Assembly: GCA_029255685.2 (NCBI GenBank)
Contig: CM055318.2
Span: forward strand, 13,025,001 to 13,089,000
DNA from: Silene conica
Taxonomy: Eukaryota; Streptophyta; Magnoliopsida; Caryophyllales; Caryophyllaceae
DNA length: 64,000 bases
Reading direction: 5' to 3'
Of the stretch, positions 9,652 to 19,994 are shown piece by piece. Position 1 is the stretch's first letter. Each line of letters starts with the position of its first letter. The notes below the pieces were generated by a model, which saw nothing but the letters and a program-made list of their open reading frames with translations, searched no databases and had not been told where the DNA came from. The position numbers and the translations under genes were made by a program.

Positions 9652-10849
9652 ATATAAAAAAGCTATCAAGTTACCATTGATACAGGATATATTCCTACTT
9701 TTAATTAAAACATCTAAAACCTAATAAATTTAAATAAAACATCTAAAACCTTATAAAATTTAAATAAGTAGTTTATAATAGTCTTTAATTTTTTCGATAT
9801 GGGATGTATTAACACTCTTAATTATAATTTAAAATTTTTAAAATATTCAAATTCTATAATTCTATAATTTTTTAATGTGGATTTAAAGCCCCTTCTAATT
9901 CTAATTATAATTCAAAAATAATTCAAATTCTAAAATTGTTTTATACCCTATTTTCTTTCTCTATTTGTCTATCTTTTCGATGTGGGATATTGCTACTTAT
10001 AATCATAATAAAAAAAAAATTAAAAAGTGTTTTAAAAAAGTTGGAGACTACCACGTCGCTTGAAAAAAGCATGAAATATAATGAAAATTCCGGTGAGACA
10101 TTGGCCGGAAAATTAAGAAGGGTCTTATTTCACATTTTGAAAAAGTCAATGGGTCAATTACTCCAATTTTACAATCAATAGAAGTAAAGTGGTAACTGGT
10201 AAATGTATTTTTTTAATTAACTCTACTACTCAATATTATCTACTTTAAAATTTTTGATACCATATTTTCTTTGTTTATTTTCCTATTTTTTTGTGTGGGA
10301 TATATTGTTTCTTCTAATTCAAATTTTAAAGTTATTTTATGCCCTATTTTCTTTTTTATTCTCCTAATTTTTTGATATGTGATATATTATCACTCATACT
10401 TCTAATTTAAAAAACATTAAAAAAAACATTTGAATTCTAAAATTGTTTAATTTTTATACCATATTTTTTTCTTCTTTATTCCCATAATTTTTAGATGTGG
10501 ATATATATATTACCACTTCTACTTAAAATCTACAGAAAATTTAAAAAATAAGTGTTTTTTTTTTTTTTTTTTTTGGTGACGAGGGGTTTAATCCCCCGGG
10601 CCCATGCATTCCCGCACCACCACATGGACCATGTAAGCCACCCCTTTCGGAGCTGCAGTGGCCAAGTGATCATCGCCCCATCTGGTATAAGTGTATTTGT
10701 TTTCTTTTCTTTGTTTCCTAATTAAAATTTTAAAGCTATTTTATAGCTTATTTTCTTTTTTTATTCTCCTAATTTTTCGATGTGGGATATGACATATTGT
10801 CACTCATACATTTAAATTTTAAAATTGTTTTATACCCTACTTTATTTCT
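9652..10849. repeat. Degenerate interspersed repeat array (host of the CACTA insertion)
   Basis: Diverged units repeat the phrases 'ttttataccctattttctt', 'tttcgatgtgggatat' and 'ctaattcaaatt'. They occur near 9780, 9940, 10255, 10330, 10450 and 10780, and continue after the CACTA element (18587 onward, 19280-19570). This shows that the CACTA and a SINE inserted into an older repeat block. No coding was seen. Confidence 0.6.
10555..10686 (-). mobile_element. Short SINE-like retroposon with poly(A) tail
   Basis: On the minus strand it is about 112 bp of GC-rich DNA ending in a 20-base A tail (T run at 10555-10574). It is flanked by a 7-bp duplication ATAAGTG (10548-10554 and 10687-10693). It contains 'GGATTAAACCCC', loosely like a Pol III B box. 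The tail, the target duplication and the size fit a SINE or a truncated one. The family is unknown to me. Confidence 0.6.
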
Positions 10850-10876
10850 TTACACTACAAAAAAATACTGCCATTG

Positions 10877-11243
10877 CGACGGATTTTTTGCGACGGACAG
10901 GAAATCCGTCGCAAAATTAGTTTTGCGACGGATTTCGCGACGGATTTTTAGTTTGCGACGGAATTTGCGACGGACCTGAATTTCCCAGACCCGCGAAATG
11001 AAAGTCAAATGGCGGGAAGGTTTGCGACGGAAAATCCGTCGCAAATATTGACTTTTGCGACGGAAATTCCGTCGCAAACATATTGACCAGACTTGCCCAA
11101 AAGTTGGTCAAGGTCAAATGTTGACCAGATTTGCGACGGAAGTTCCGTCGCAGGAGTCAATATTTGCGACGGAAATTCCGTCGCAAATCTGGTCAAGGTC
11201 AAATCTTGACCAGATTTGCGACGGAAATTCCGTCGCAAAGTTT
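10877..11243. repeat. CACTA left subterminal repeat array
   Basis: There are about ten or more copies of GCGACGGA in both orientations, many paired as short palindromes 'TTTGCGACGGAAA..TTTCCGTCGCAAA'. Spacers between them share 'ggtcaaggtcaaat.ttgacc'. Short frames on both strands here are products of the repeat, not genes. Confidence 0.9.
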
Positions 11244-11944
11244 TTTTAATACAGACCCGCGGATCTCATTTTTCCCCCAAATCGATTTCACAATTAAAAA
11301 AAAAAACCCTAAGGCGATCTATCGGCGATTCATCACCACACCACCCACCCAACCACCCTACCCTACCTCCCCCGCCGGAGCCGCCGTCGCCGGAGCCTCC
11401 CAACCGCCCCTCCTTCTTCCTCTCCTTCTCCTTCTCCTTCCTTCCTTTTCCTTCCTCCTCCGCCCCTCCTTCCTCCTCGCCGCCCCTCCTTCCTCCTCGC
11501 CGCCCCTCCTTCCTCCGGCCAACCGCCCCTCCTTCCTCCTCCACCTGCCACCTCACCGCCACTTCTTTCTTTCTTATGTATGTATACTAATTTTATTAAT
11601 ATACCGTCTTAATTTTTTTTGTTTAATCCGTCGCAAAATTCCGTCGCAAATTCCGTACTATTGTTTTTTTATTGTTATTAGGAATAGTTAGTTTAGTTTA
11701 ATTGTTATTTGATTAGTTTAGTTAGTATTGTTAGGTGGTTAGTAATATTAGGTTAGTAGCTAATTTCGTCCCAAATCCGTCGCATATTGTTGTTAAGATG
11801 TTTAGGAGGTTTGTTTTTTGATATAAAATTTGCATTGTTGTTGATTGTTAGTGTTGTTGATTTGTTTAGAATATTCTTGAATAGTACCCGTTCAATAATT
11901 ACACATTAGGTGTAATTGTTGAATAGTCCCCGTTTTGGGACTGT
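11244..11944. other. CACTA 5' region: GC/CT-rich block then AT-rich leader
   Basis: 11340-11565 is strongly C/T-rich with repeated 'cgcccctccttcctcctc' and a 'ccgccggagccgccgtcgc' block, unlike the flanks. It may be captured host leader sequence or simply low-complexity DNA. A few solitary TCCGTCGCAAA motifs occur (near 11627 and 11777). No convincing gene. Confidence 0.45.
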
Positions 11945-12153
11945 CTTTGAATCTTTCATGCCATTTAGGTAGTAAACATTCTTATATTTTCTTGATTGTA
12001 ATGAAACAAAAATTGGGCAACACTTCCTTATTGTTCTCCAAATACATTCTATATAATGTATTTGGAGAACAATAGGGAAGTGCTGCCCAATTTTTGTCTC
12101 ATTACAATCAAGAATATATAAGAGTGTTTACTAATGGTGTGAAAGATTCAAAG
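11945..12153. repeat. 209-bp near-perfect hairpin inside the CACTA
   Basis: Arms 11945-12049 and 12055-12153 are reverse complements at about 90% identity, separated by only a few bases ('ctatat'). The best-paired part includes 'TATTGTTCTCCAAATACATT'. It lies upstream of the transposase gene and probably in its leader or promoter. Confidence 0.85.
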
Positions 12154-12216
12154 ATGGGTTTAGGCTGGAGAGATAAGGACCCCAGACCAATATATGTAAA
12201 TTGTTTTTTTTTGCAG

Positions 12217-12480
12217 GTTGGTGTTTGTGTTGGTGTTGGTGTTGGTGTTGGTGTTGGTGTTGGTGTTGGTGTTGGTGTTGCTGTTGGTAGTTGTAGTTGT
12301 AGTTGTTGTTGTTGTTGTTGTTGTTGTTAGTTGTTGTTATATATATGTAGTTGTTATTTAATTGTTGTTGTTAATTAATTGTTGTTGTTGTTAATAAGTT
12401 GTTAACTAGTTTTTGTTGTTAGTTGTTGTTATATATATATGTAGTTGTTGTTATTTAATTGTTGTTGTTAATTAGTTGTT
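12217..12480. repeat. (GTTGGT)n / (GTT)n microsatellite
   Basis: GTTGGT repeats run from about 12217 to 12285. GTT/GTA repeats follow to 12328, then further GTT-rich stretches continue to about 12485. An apparent Gly-Val-rich frame here is a by-product. It sits directly before the TNP2 gene. Confidence 0.9.
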
Positions 12481-12511
12481 GTTATTGTTTGTTAAAATAT
12501 GTAGATTTACT

Positions 12512-15500
12512 ATGAAGAGATTAGAAAGAAAATGGATGTATGAAAGGTTGGATTCTAGGAAAAAAATAAGGCAGGATTTCGTAATTGGTGTTAATGAATT
12601 CATTAACTATGTTAAGCAACAAGACGAATACGTTAGGAATAGAGAAATTAGGTGTCCATGTTCTAAGTGTAAGAATACAAAGTATTTAGTTGAGCAAGAT
12701 GTACGGAAACACCTTGGTTTGAGAGGGTTTTGTGATAACTACTACGATTGGGTGTGTCACGGAGAGAAATTCTCCGTTGAGGAAGAGGGAAGCTCATCAA
12801 TGCACTCCGACAATCCTTATAGAGATATGGTGGAAGATGCGTTACGCGATAGCATTGATCAAATTAGGGAAGATGCTCTAAACGCCGAGGTGGTCGATGA
12901 ATCTCCAAATCCTAATGTATTAGCTTTTTTCCAAATGCTAAAACATGCCGAACAACCTCTTTATGTAGGAAGTCGTATGACATTGCTACAGTCGGCTTCA
13001 AGGTTGATCACTTTAAAATGTGAATTCAACTTAGCTGAAAAATGTGTAGATGGTTTTGCGTCATATATCGGAGATATGATTCCTGAAAATAATCTTATGA
13101 CGCGTAACTACTACGAAACCAAAAAAGTTCTTAAAGCTCTTCAACTTCCCCATCAGAAGATAGATGCCTGCTCGGTAGGATGTATGCTTTTCTGGATGGA
13201 CGACGCTCACCTTGATAAGTGCAGAAAATGTGGTACGAATAGGTACAAATTAGAGAAAAATGCAAATGGCAAAAGAGTTCCCGAAAAGTTCTTAACTTAT
13301 TTTCCATTAGGACCACGGTTGCAACGCTTTTATGCCACAAAGCACATCGCGGGCGAAATGCGTTGGCATTATGAAAACCCTCGTGTTAGTGGAACAATGT
13401 CTCATCCAAGTGACGGGGAGGCTTGGAAACAGTTTGACCGGCTGCATCCTGATTTTGCATCTGAGCCTAGGAATGTCCGTCTTGGACTTTGCACTGATGG
13501 TTTCGCACCGTTTAGTCAATTCGGGAAGCAATATTCATGTTGGCCGGTGATACTTACTCCATACAATTTACCACCCTGGCTCTGTATGAAAAGACAGTTT
13601 ATGCTCTTAACATTACTTATTCCCGGTCCCCACAATCCAAAGAAAAACCTTGATGTCTATTTGCAGCCTCTTATTCACGAGTTGAAGCAATTATGGGAGA
13701 CGGGGATCTTAACCTATGACGTTTCCCTGAAGCAAAACTTTGATCTTAGAGTCGCACTCCTATGGACGATAAACGACTTTCCTGCATATGGCATGTTATC
13801 TGGTTGGACAACTCAAGGTGAGCATGCATGTCCATATTGTATGAAAAATGAGACTAAGTCAATTTGGCTACAACATGGGAAAAAATGGAGTTGGTTTGAT
13901 TGTCATCGACAGTTTTTAGACAGGAATCATGTTTTTCGTAACGATAAGGTGCATTTTAGAAAAGGGAAAGTTGAGCACGATGTTGCTGCGAAGAGGTTAA
14001 CAGGCAATGAAGTATGGGATTGTGTCAAACATCTACCGAAAATTGTGGATGGATCTGAACGTGATCTGAATTTGCTTAAAGGGAAACGGATTGGGTGGTG
14101 GAAACAAAGCATCTTTTGGGAGCTTCCCTATTGGAGCACGCTACTAATTCGACATAACCTTGATGTCATGCATATTGAGAAAAATTTCTTCGAGCAAATA
14201 ATTAACACCGTCATGGACGTGAAAGGAAAAACGAAATTAAACTCAAATGCAGAGAAAGACATGTTACTTCTTTGTTCGAGTAGAAGAAAAGGGGATTCGG
14301 TCGTTTTGAAAAAGGAACAAAAGAAGGTCCTATGTGAATGGGTATACAAACTGAAGTTTCCCGACGGTTATGCTTCAGATTTGAGAAGGTGTGTCGATAT
14401 GAATGAATTGAAGATACACGGTTTGAAAAGTCATGATTGTCACGTCTTCATGGAGCGATTACTCCCAGTTGCTTTGAGACATCTTCTTCCAAAAAATGAG
14501 TGGAATGCCATAACTGAAATTAGTCAGTTTTTCAGAGATTTGTGTACTTCATCAGTACAGATTGAAAAAATTACAAGTCTCGAAAATAACATTGCGGAGA
14601 TTATCTGCAAATTAGAGAAAATCCTTCCACCTTCTTTTTTCAACTCAATGGAACACCTACCTATTCATTTGCCCTATGAAGTAAAAGTGGGTGGTCCTGT
14701 GCAATATAGGTGGATGTATCCTTTCGAGAGGTAATATCATCCTTATTCAATTCTTTATATTACATAATACATATTTTTCATCATATTTTTCATTCTAAAT
14801 TCATTTGTTTGTAGGTTTTTGAATCATTTGAAAAAGAAAATCAAAAATAAAGCTCATGTTGAAGGGTCTATATGTAATGCATATTTAATTGAGGAAATAG
14901 CAAATTTCTGTTCCCTATACTTTGAAGATCATATAGACACCAAGGCAAAGGACCTTGACGTTGGTTCAAAAAAGCCGACACAATCTAACTTGCCTGAGAT
15001 ATTTCAAGATCATGATGGCACAACTTCTGGAAAATGTCGTGAAAGGTTTTTAGAGGATAACGAATATGAGCGTGCACACCTCTACGTTTTATCGAACTGC
15101 GATTCTGATGAATTGAAACGAAACGAAGTGTAAGTGGTGAATCTAAATTCTTATACTTGAATTCATAATTATTAGTTGTTCAAAAATTAATAATTCCCCT
15201 AATTTGAATATAGGTTGTTTGAAAATTTTATCATGAGAGAACATCCTGAATGTGTCGTAGACAATGATGTTTGGGAAAAATATGAAACAAGATTTCCCAG
15301 ATGGTTTAGATCTCAGGTTACTAATATAGAAGATCCAGTTCTAATTGCCTTAGCAAATGGTCCCTCAAGAAGAGTCAGAACATGGAAACGTTATTCCATC
15401 AACGGCTACAAATTTCGAGCTTTCATTCAAGGAAAAGATTTGGAAAAGTGCACAATTAACAATGGAGTTTGTGTGAGTTCCACTGAAGGAGCTGACTACT

Positions 15501-16084
15501 ATGGGACCCTTGACGAAATTGTTGAAATGACTTATACAGGCCCACAAAGCACTTACAAAGTCATTTTGTTCAAATGTAGTTGGCTAGATAACTCCGAAAG
15601 AGGCATGCAAGTGCATAAGGAATATAAGCTTGTGGATGTTAACCGGAGTAGAAAATTTGCAAAGTACGACCCATTTGTGTTGGCATATCAAGTGGAACAA
15701 GTCTACTATAGTCCTTATCCAGGTATAAAAAGGGATCAAAGTCAATGGTCAGCGGTATTCAAAACCAAGGCTAGATCACATGTCGATGCCCCCGTTGATG
15801 AATCTTTCTTTCAAGAAAATGTTACTAATGGTGAAACAATACTGTCACCAATTGAAGTAGAAGAAGAAGATGAAGATGAAATTGTGGAGGAACCAGAATA
15901 CATTCAAATTGTGACAGTGAGGCAACATGAGGATGAGGACGAGGACGAGGACGAGGTTGAGAATGAGGATGAGGATGAGGATGAGTATGAGGATGAGGAT
16001 GAGGATGAAGATGAAGATATTATAGATTCTCTTTGTAAGGATGTAGGAATAAATTGTTCAAGTGGTGATGATGATGATGATTAG
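12512..16084 (+). CDS. CACTA TNP2-type transposase (three exons)
   Basis: The model is join(12512..14730, 14815..15129, 15214..16084), 1134 residues; the junctions are in frame with GT..AG. An open frame reaches 12476 at a TTG, but the first ATG with coding-like sequence is 12512. Domains: transposase-associated N-terminal region with paired cysteines 'RCPCSKC' (about residues 5-85); tnp2 core with 'LCTDGFAPF' (about 326), 'CPYC' and 'HNLDVMHIEKN' (about 546), the hallmark of plant CACTA transposases; DUF4218-like part (about 640-740, 'HLPIHLPYEV'); DUF4216-like part in exon 3 (about 900-1000, 'FKCSWLDN'). The C-terminus is an Asp/Glu-rich tail encoded by GAT/GAG repeats. It would catalyse excision and insertion by binding the element ends. 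No stop lies within the exons. An extra 5' non-coding exon is possible. Confidence 0.9.
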
Positions 16085-16245
16085 GACTACTATCTATTAG
16101 ATTCGATAATCTTGTATTTGTTGAAATTATTGTAGATGCCGTATGGCTTAATGTCAATGAAATTATCTTATTAATCTTATTATTCAAGTTTTTAATTACG
16201 TAAAGCATTTCTTTCTAATTGTTGCTATATTAGTTTGATAATAAT

Positions 16246-17726
16246 ATGCCGGGCGGAAGACGACGAGGTAGTGGTAGTCGTCAGCCTGAGGGAGGACGAT
16301 CGGGAGCTAATGATGATGAGGACGAGATTGTTCCACCTGAGCCTCAGCCGCCTACACATCGAATACACCTCGATCCGACTGATTACGAAGGCGCCAAGTG
16401 GTAAGTATCTTATTTGTTTACGGATAATTGATTATATATACGTATATATTGATTATAATATGATTACTTGTTGACTATTTTTTTTTCACATTTAACTCTT
16501 TTTCAGGTTCAGTGACAAAGACGTTTCTACTCTTATAACACAGACCATTATTTGCAACTACAAGGAGTATGCGCCCAACTGGTCAGAAGCGTCGGATTAC
16601 ATTAAGGAAGAGTGGTGGAATTGGTTTGAGGTATTTATTAACTGTTTACTACCTATTTCCGTTTTATTATTTATTACCTATTTATTGTTTCATATTTATT
16701 TAACTATTTTTTTTCTTGAAACAGAAAAAAGTTACCTTTCACCCTCGTGATAGAGCAGCGGTTAGGTCGGCGTGGGAAGACATGATGAAAGACCGCCTTC
16801 GCAAAAGAATCCACTACGCTATGCAGAAACCAACGGAGAAAAGGCCGCACTGGATACCCTTGGATATTTTTGAACAACTGAAGGGTAGAAAAGAAGATCC
16901 AAAATTCCAAGAGAAATCCGACAAAAACAAGAACAACCGGATGTCGGGAAGTACCGAAAAAGGCAAGGCCTTAGGTACTCACATAATGGGTCGTAAAAAC
17001 ACCCTACAGATGATGGATGAAATGGTAATTGTTTAGTTTTTACTTCATTTTTCTTGTCTTCAATAATTTTCACCCTTTGACAATATTGAATGTTTTTTCA
17101 ACAAGTGTCGTTGGATTTAAATTGCAGGCTGGAGAAGATGGGAGGGATGTACCATCGGCCTTGAAGTTGCTTGAGAGGACAAAAAAGAATGCCAAGAAGG
17201 GTTGGCTATCAACGAAACCCAAAGCACTATTTGTAAGTTAACAGAAACTTTTCTTTATATTTTAGTAATTTGGTTTACTAATTAATTAACGTATACTAAT
17301 AACATTTTATTTTTGTTTTGTAGGAAAAAGTCTTTTCAAGAAAGAACAAAATGATAAGTGAAGGGATCCCGGAGCAAGATATCGACGACAACGAGATCTA
17401 CTTCGAAGAAGTAGGCGGTTTCAACAAGAAAGGGTTGATACTCGGTATGGGAAATGCAGCCCCAGTCATTTACGAGCGTCGTCGCCACTCAAGTGCTGGG
17501 ACCCAGTCACAATACACCCCAGGTTTGTATTTTATAGTTTATTAAAATTTAAGACTAACCAATTATTTAACCGTTTACTAAATGAATATAATATCATGTT
17601 TGACTATTCATTGCAGGTATACTCGGCAAAGTTCTTCGAGAGAATGCTCAGCTAAGACAAAACGAGCTCGAGACATCCCAAAGGCTGAAGGCAATTGAAG
17701 AATACTTAAGTCAACAGGGGGCGTAG
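16246..17726 (+). CDS. CACTA second gene, Transposase_24 / Ptta-En/Spm-like protein (six exons)
   Basis: The model is join(16246..16400, 16507..16630, 16725..17024, 17128..17232, 17324..17522, 17617..17726), 330 residues, each junction in frame with GT..AG. The N-terminus is rich in Gly, Arg and Pro ('MPGGRRRGSGSRQ'). The middle matches the plant transposase Ptta/En/Spm family ('YKEYAPNWSEA', 'EEWWNWFEKKV', 'SGSTEKGKALGTHIMGRK'). The C-terminus is a short helical, coiled-coil-like segment (about 295-328, 'LRENAQLRQNELETSQRLK'). By analogy with En/Spm TnpA it may bind the subterminal GCGACGGA motifs and hold the ends together; that role is inferred. It follows the transposase gene by 160 bp on the same strand. 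Confidence 0.83.
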
Positions 17727-18102
17727 TTCACTACTCAGAGCTGCAACCCGGGAGGCTTTTCTCAGCCGAGACGCGACTTTGACGATGATGGCGGCGACAA
17801 TGCTAGGGCGGCCAGTCATTTCGCCACCCCACAGCCCACCGACACGACCGTTAGATAGATTTCATTAGGTTGTTTAGTTGATGTACCGCGGACTATGTTT
17901 AGTTTTGAGTTGGATTATCATTTGTAAAACTTTCTTATTAGTTATGAAAAGAGATATTAAAAACCCTTGTCTCCGACAAGTTTTTGTTGCTGGGTCGTTT
18001 TTCTGAAATTGCAGGTTTACAGATCATGCAAAAGGGAAAAAATGAATCATTTCAATGGAAATGGGGAGCTGGAAAAACGGCTGAAACCGGAAAATCACAC
18101 AG
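17727..18102. other. CACTA 3' UTR region
   Basis: After the stop the sequence continues GC-rich ('cgacgatgatggcggcgac') to about 17860, as if a longer C-terminus had once been encoded. It then becomes AT-rich up to the right subterminal array. Confidence 0.4.
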
Positions 18103-18572
18103 GTATTTGCGACGGAAATGTCTCAATTTGCGACGGACATTCCGTCGCAAACCTTGACCAGAAGTCAAGGTCAGTCAAGGTTTGCGACGGAAAATCCGTC
18201 GCAAATGGGCCTCTTTGCGACGGATTTTCCGTCGCAAACCTTGACTGACTATGACCAGAAGTCAAGGTCAATCAAGATTTGCGACGGAAAATCCGTCGCA
18301 AATGGTCCTCTTTGCGACGGAAAAATCCGTCGCAAAGAGGACCATTTGCGACGGATTTTCCGTCGCAAATCTTGATTGACCTTGACTTCTGGTCAAGGTC
18401 AATCCGTCGCAAAATGTGGTCAATCCGTCGCAAAAAAGTTGCGACGGAAAAATCCGTCGCAAATTAACTTTTTGCGACAAAAATATGGGACAGACGCAGT
18501 CCGTCGCAAAAACATCATTTGCGACGGATTTCACCCTTTTTGCGACGGAAAATTCCGTCGCAAACAGAGCAT
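18103..18572. repeat. CACTA right subterminal repeat array with 142-bp perfect palindrome
   Basis: Many GCGACGGA / TCCGTCGC motifs occur in both orientations. Positions 18253-18394 form a perfect palindrome: 69-base arms starting 'gaccagaagtcaaggtcaat' and a 4-base AAAA loop. 'ccagaagtcaaggtca' is also repeated at about 18157. Apparent frames on both strands here are products of the repeats. Confidence 0.92.
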
Positions 18573-18762
18573 TGTTTTGTAGTGTTATCCCCATAACTTT
18601 TCAATGTGGGATATATATTACTACTTCTAATTCAAATCTACAAAAAAAAAAAGTGTTTTAAAAAAGTATATCTGTTTTATTTTCTTTGTTTCCTTAATTT
18701 TTCATGTTGGATACACTCTACTCCTAACTATAAAAATTCCTAATATTACCCACCACCTATCA

Positions 18763-19219
18763 TTGAGATGGCAATGAATGAGATATGGATGGGGTGAGCC
18801 ATATCCATATTTATATCCATTTAATTTGTGGTTATCCATATATATCCCACCCTTATTCGTTTAATATTTTTTCGTCCATCCATATCCATATCCACCGGGG
18901 GAAACGGGTGGAGTGGGTACCCGTTGGATATATAAAAAATGTACGCCTAAGACGACAAACAAAAAGTGAAACAAAACATTAGTGAATAGTTTTTAACTTT
19001 ATTTTAAAAGAACTTTACAAATTGAAAGTATTTTTTAATCAAAATATTTATTAATATTTTTTAAGAAAAATAATTGTACTTATTAATTTCGGATATCCAC
19101 CGGGTGATTAAGCGTATGATAGACCATGATTCATACACCACCCTAAATTCACCCATATTCATTTCCCACCCTAAATTGTAAAAAAAAGGATCACGGTGAG
19201 ATTGTCATCCCTACACCCT
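18763..19219. mobile_element. hAT-like non-autonomous element
   Basis: The ends carry 'GAGATGGCAATG' on the left and 'ATTGTCATCCCTA' on the right (inverted, imperfect). An 8-bp duplication ACCTATCA flanks the block (18755-18762 and 19220-19227), the length typical of hAT. The inside contains 'atatccatatccaccggg' and its approximate complement. There is no transposase. Confidence 0.5.
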
Positions 19220-19227
19220 ACCTATCA

Positions 19228-19575
19228 ATGGTCGTATGTATTCCTATATTCCTTACAAAATTTAAATAAATAGTTTATAATTGTTTTTAGTTGTTTCGAT
19301 GTGGATGTATTACCACGTCTTCATTATAATTAAAATTTTTAAAAATTATTCAAATGCTATAATTTTTTAATGTAGGATTTAAAGTAACTTCTAATTATAA
19401 TTCAAAAATTACTCAAATTCTAAAATTGTTTTATACCCTATTTTATTTCCCTATTTTTCTCAATTTTCGACGTGGGGTATATTGCTACTTATAATCAAAA
19501 TAAAAAAAAAATTGAATAAGTGTTTTAAAAAAGTTGGAGATTAACACGTCGCTCGAAAAAAGCCTTAATTATATA
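19228..19575. repeat. Continuation of the degenerate repeat array
   Basis: The same phrases as before the CACTA element recur: 'tttcgatgtggatgtatt' near 19295, 'ttttataccctattttat' near 19428, and 'gttggagattaacacgtcgc' near 19533. The stretch 18588-18760 also belongs to it ('tcaatgtgggatatat'). Confidence 0.6.
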
Positions 19576-19645
19576 TATATTATTATATTATTATTTATTT
19601 ATTTATTTATACTGATATTGATTTTCAACTCTTATAGAGTTATAT

Positions 19646-19775
19646 TCGATATAGCCCATAGACTAACTCCACCCATAATACTGTTCCTGGTTGTTACTGT
19701 ACTCGATATAGCCCATAGACTAACTCCACCCATGAAGTAACTCCACCCATAGTACTGTTCCTGGTTGTTACTGTG
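19646..19775. repeat. Direct repeat upstream of the receptor kinase
   Basis: The phrase 'tcgatatagcccatagacta' + 'actccacccat' occurs at 19646 and 19703. 'tactgttcctggttgttact' occurs at about 19679 and 19752. It is a local duplication with a rearranged second copy, about 220-350 bp before the kinase ATG. Confidence 0.8.
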
Positions 19776-19972
19776 TACTAGTGTGGCGTTTCATATTTGT
19801 ATTCAAATTTGAAACTCCGAAACAAATACAAGTAAAAAGCTTTCCGTCAGCACTGAAATTCTCACCTCCCCTTAATAAAGGAAAGATTCCCTCCCTCCTC
19901 TTCCATTTCACTCATTTTCCACACATATACTACTACTTCTACTCTCTTCCTCCAAACTCAACTTTCTCAAAT

Positions 19973-19987
19973 ATGTCCGCTCCCTGA
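19973..19987 (+). promoter_or_regulatory. Four-codon upstream ORF in the kinase leader
   Basis: ATG TCC GCT CCC TGA lies just before the main start at 19995, leaving 7 bases between its stop and the main ATG. If the transcript starts upstream, this minimal uORF would be met first by scanning ribosomes and could lower translation. Conservation is unknown. Confidence 0.4.
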
Positions 19988-19994
19988 ACACACC

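Larger units (their letters stand above)
10853..18584 (+). mobile_element. CACTA (En/Spm) DNA transposon, potentially autonomous
   Basis: The left end CACTACAAAA (10853) and right end TTTTGTAGTG (ending 18584) form the CACTA terminal inverted repeat. The 3-bp target duplication TTA is perfect (10850-10852 and 18585-18587). The length is 7732 bp. Both ends carry arrays of TTTGCGACGGA / TCCGTCGCAAA subterminal motifs, the expected transposase binding sites. Inside are a TNP2-type transposase gene and a Transposase_24/Ptta-like gene. Both run left to right with consistent splice junctions and no stop inside exons. The perfect target duplication and intact genes suggest recent insertion. Activity is not shown. 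Confidence 0.95.

Noticed and set aside
10850..11250. Open frames on both strands rich in 'RRKFRRKS' or 'FATEFPSQ'
   Set aside because: They are translations of the GCGACGGA subterminal repeats of the CACTA and exist in all frames; the same occurs at 17967-18661.
11131..11691. Pro/Ser-rich frames over the C/T-rich block
   Set aside because: Low-complexity composition, overlapping frames on both strands, no domain and no splice context.
12094..12330. Gly-Val and Ser-Cys repeat frame
   Set aside because: It is encoded by the (GTTGGT)n/(GTT)n microsatellite and the hairpin arm.
16235..16474. 79-codon frame across the first exon of the second CACTA gene
   Set aside because: It starts upstream of the ATG in another frame and runs into the intron; the six-exon model from 16246 explains the coding.
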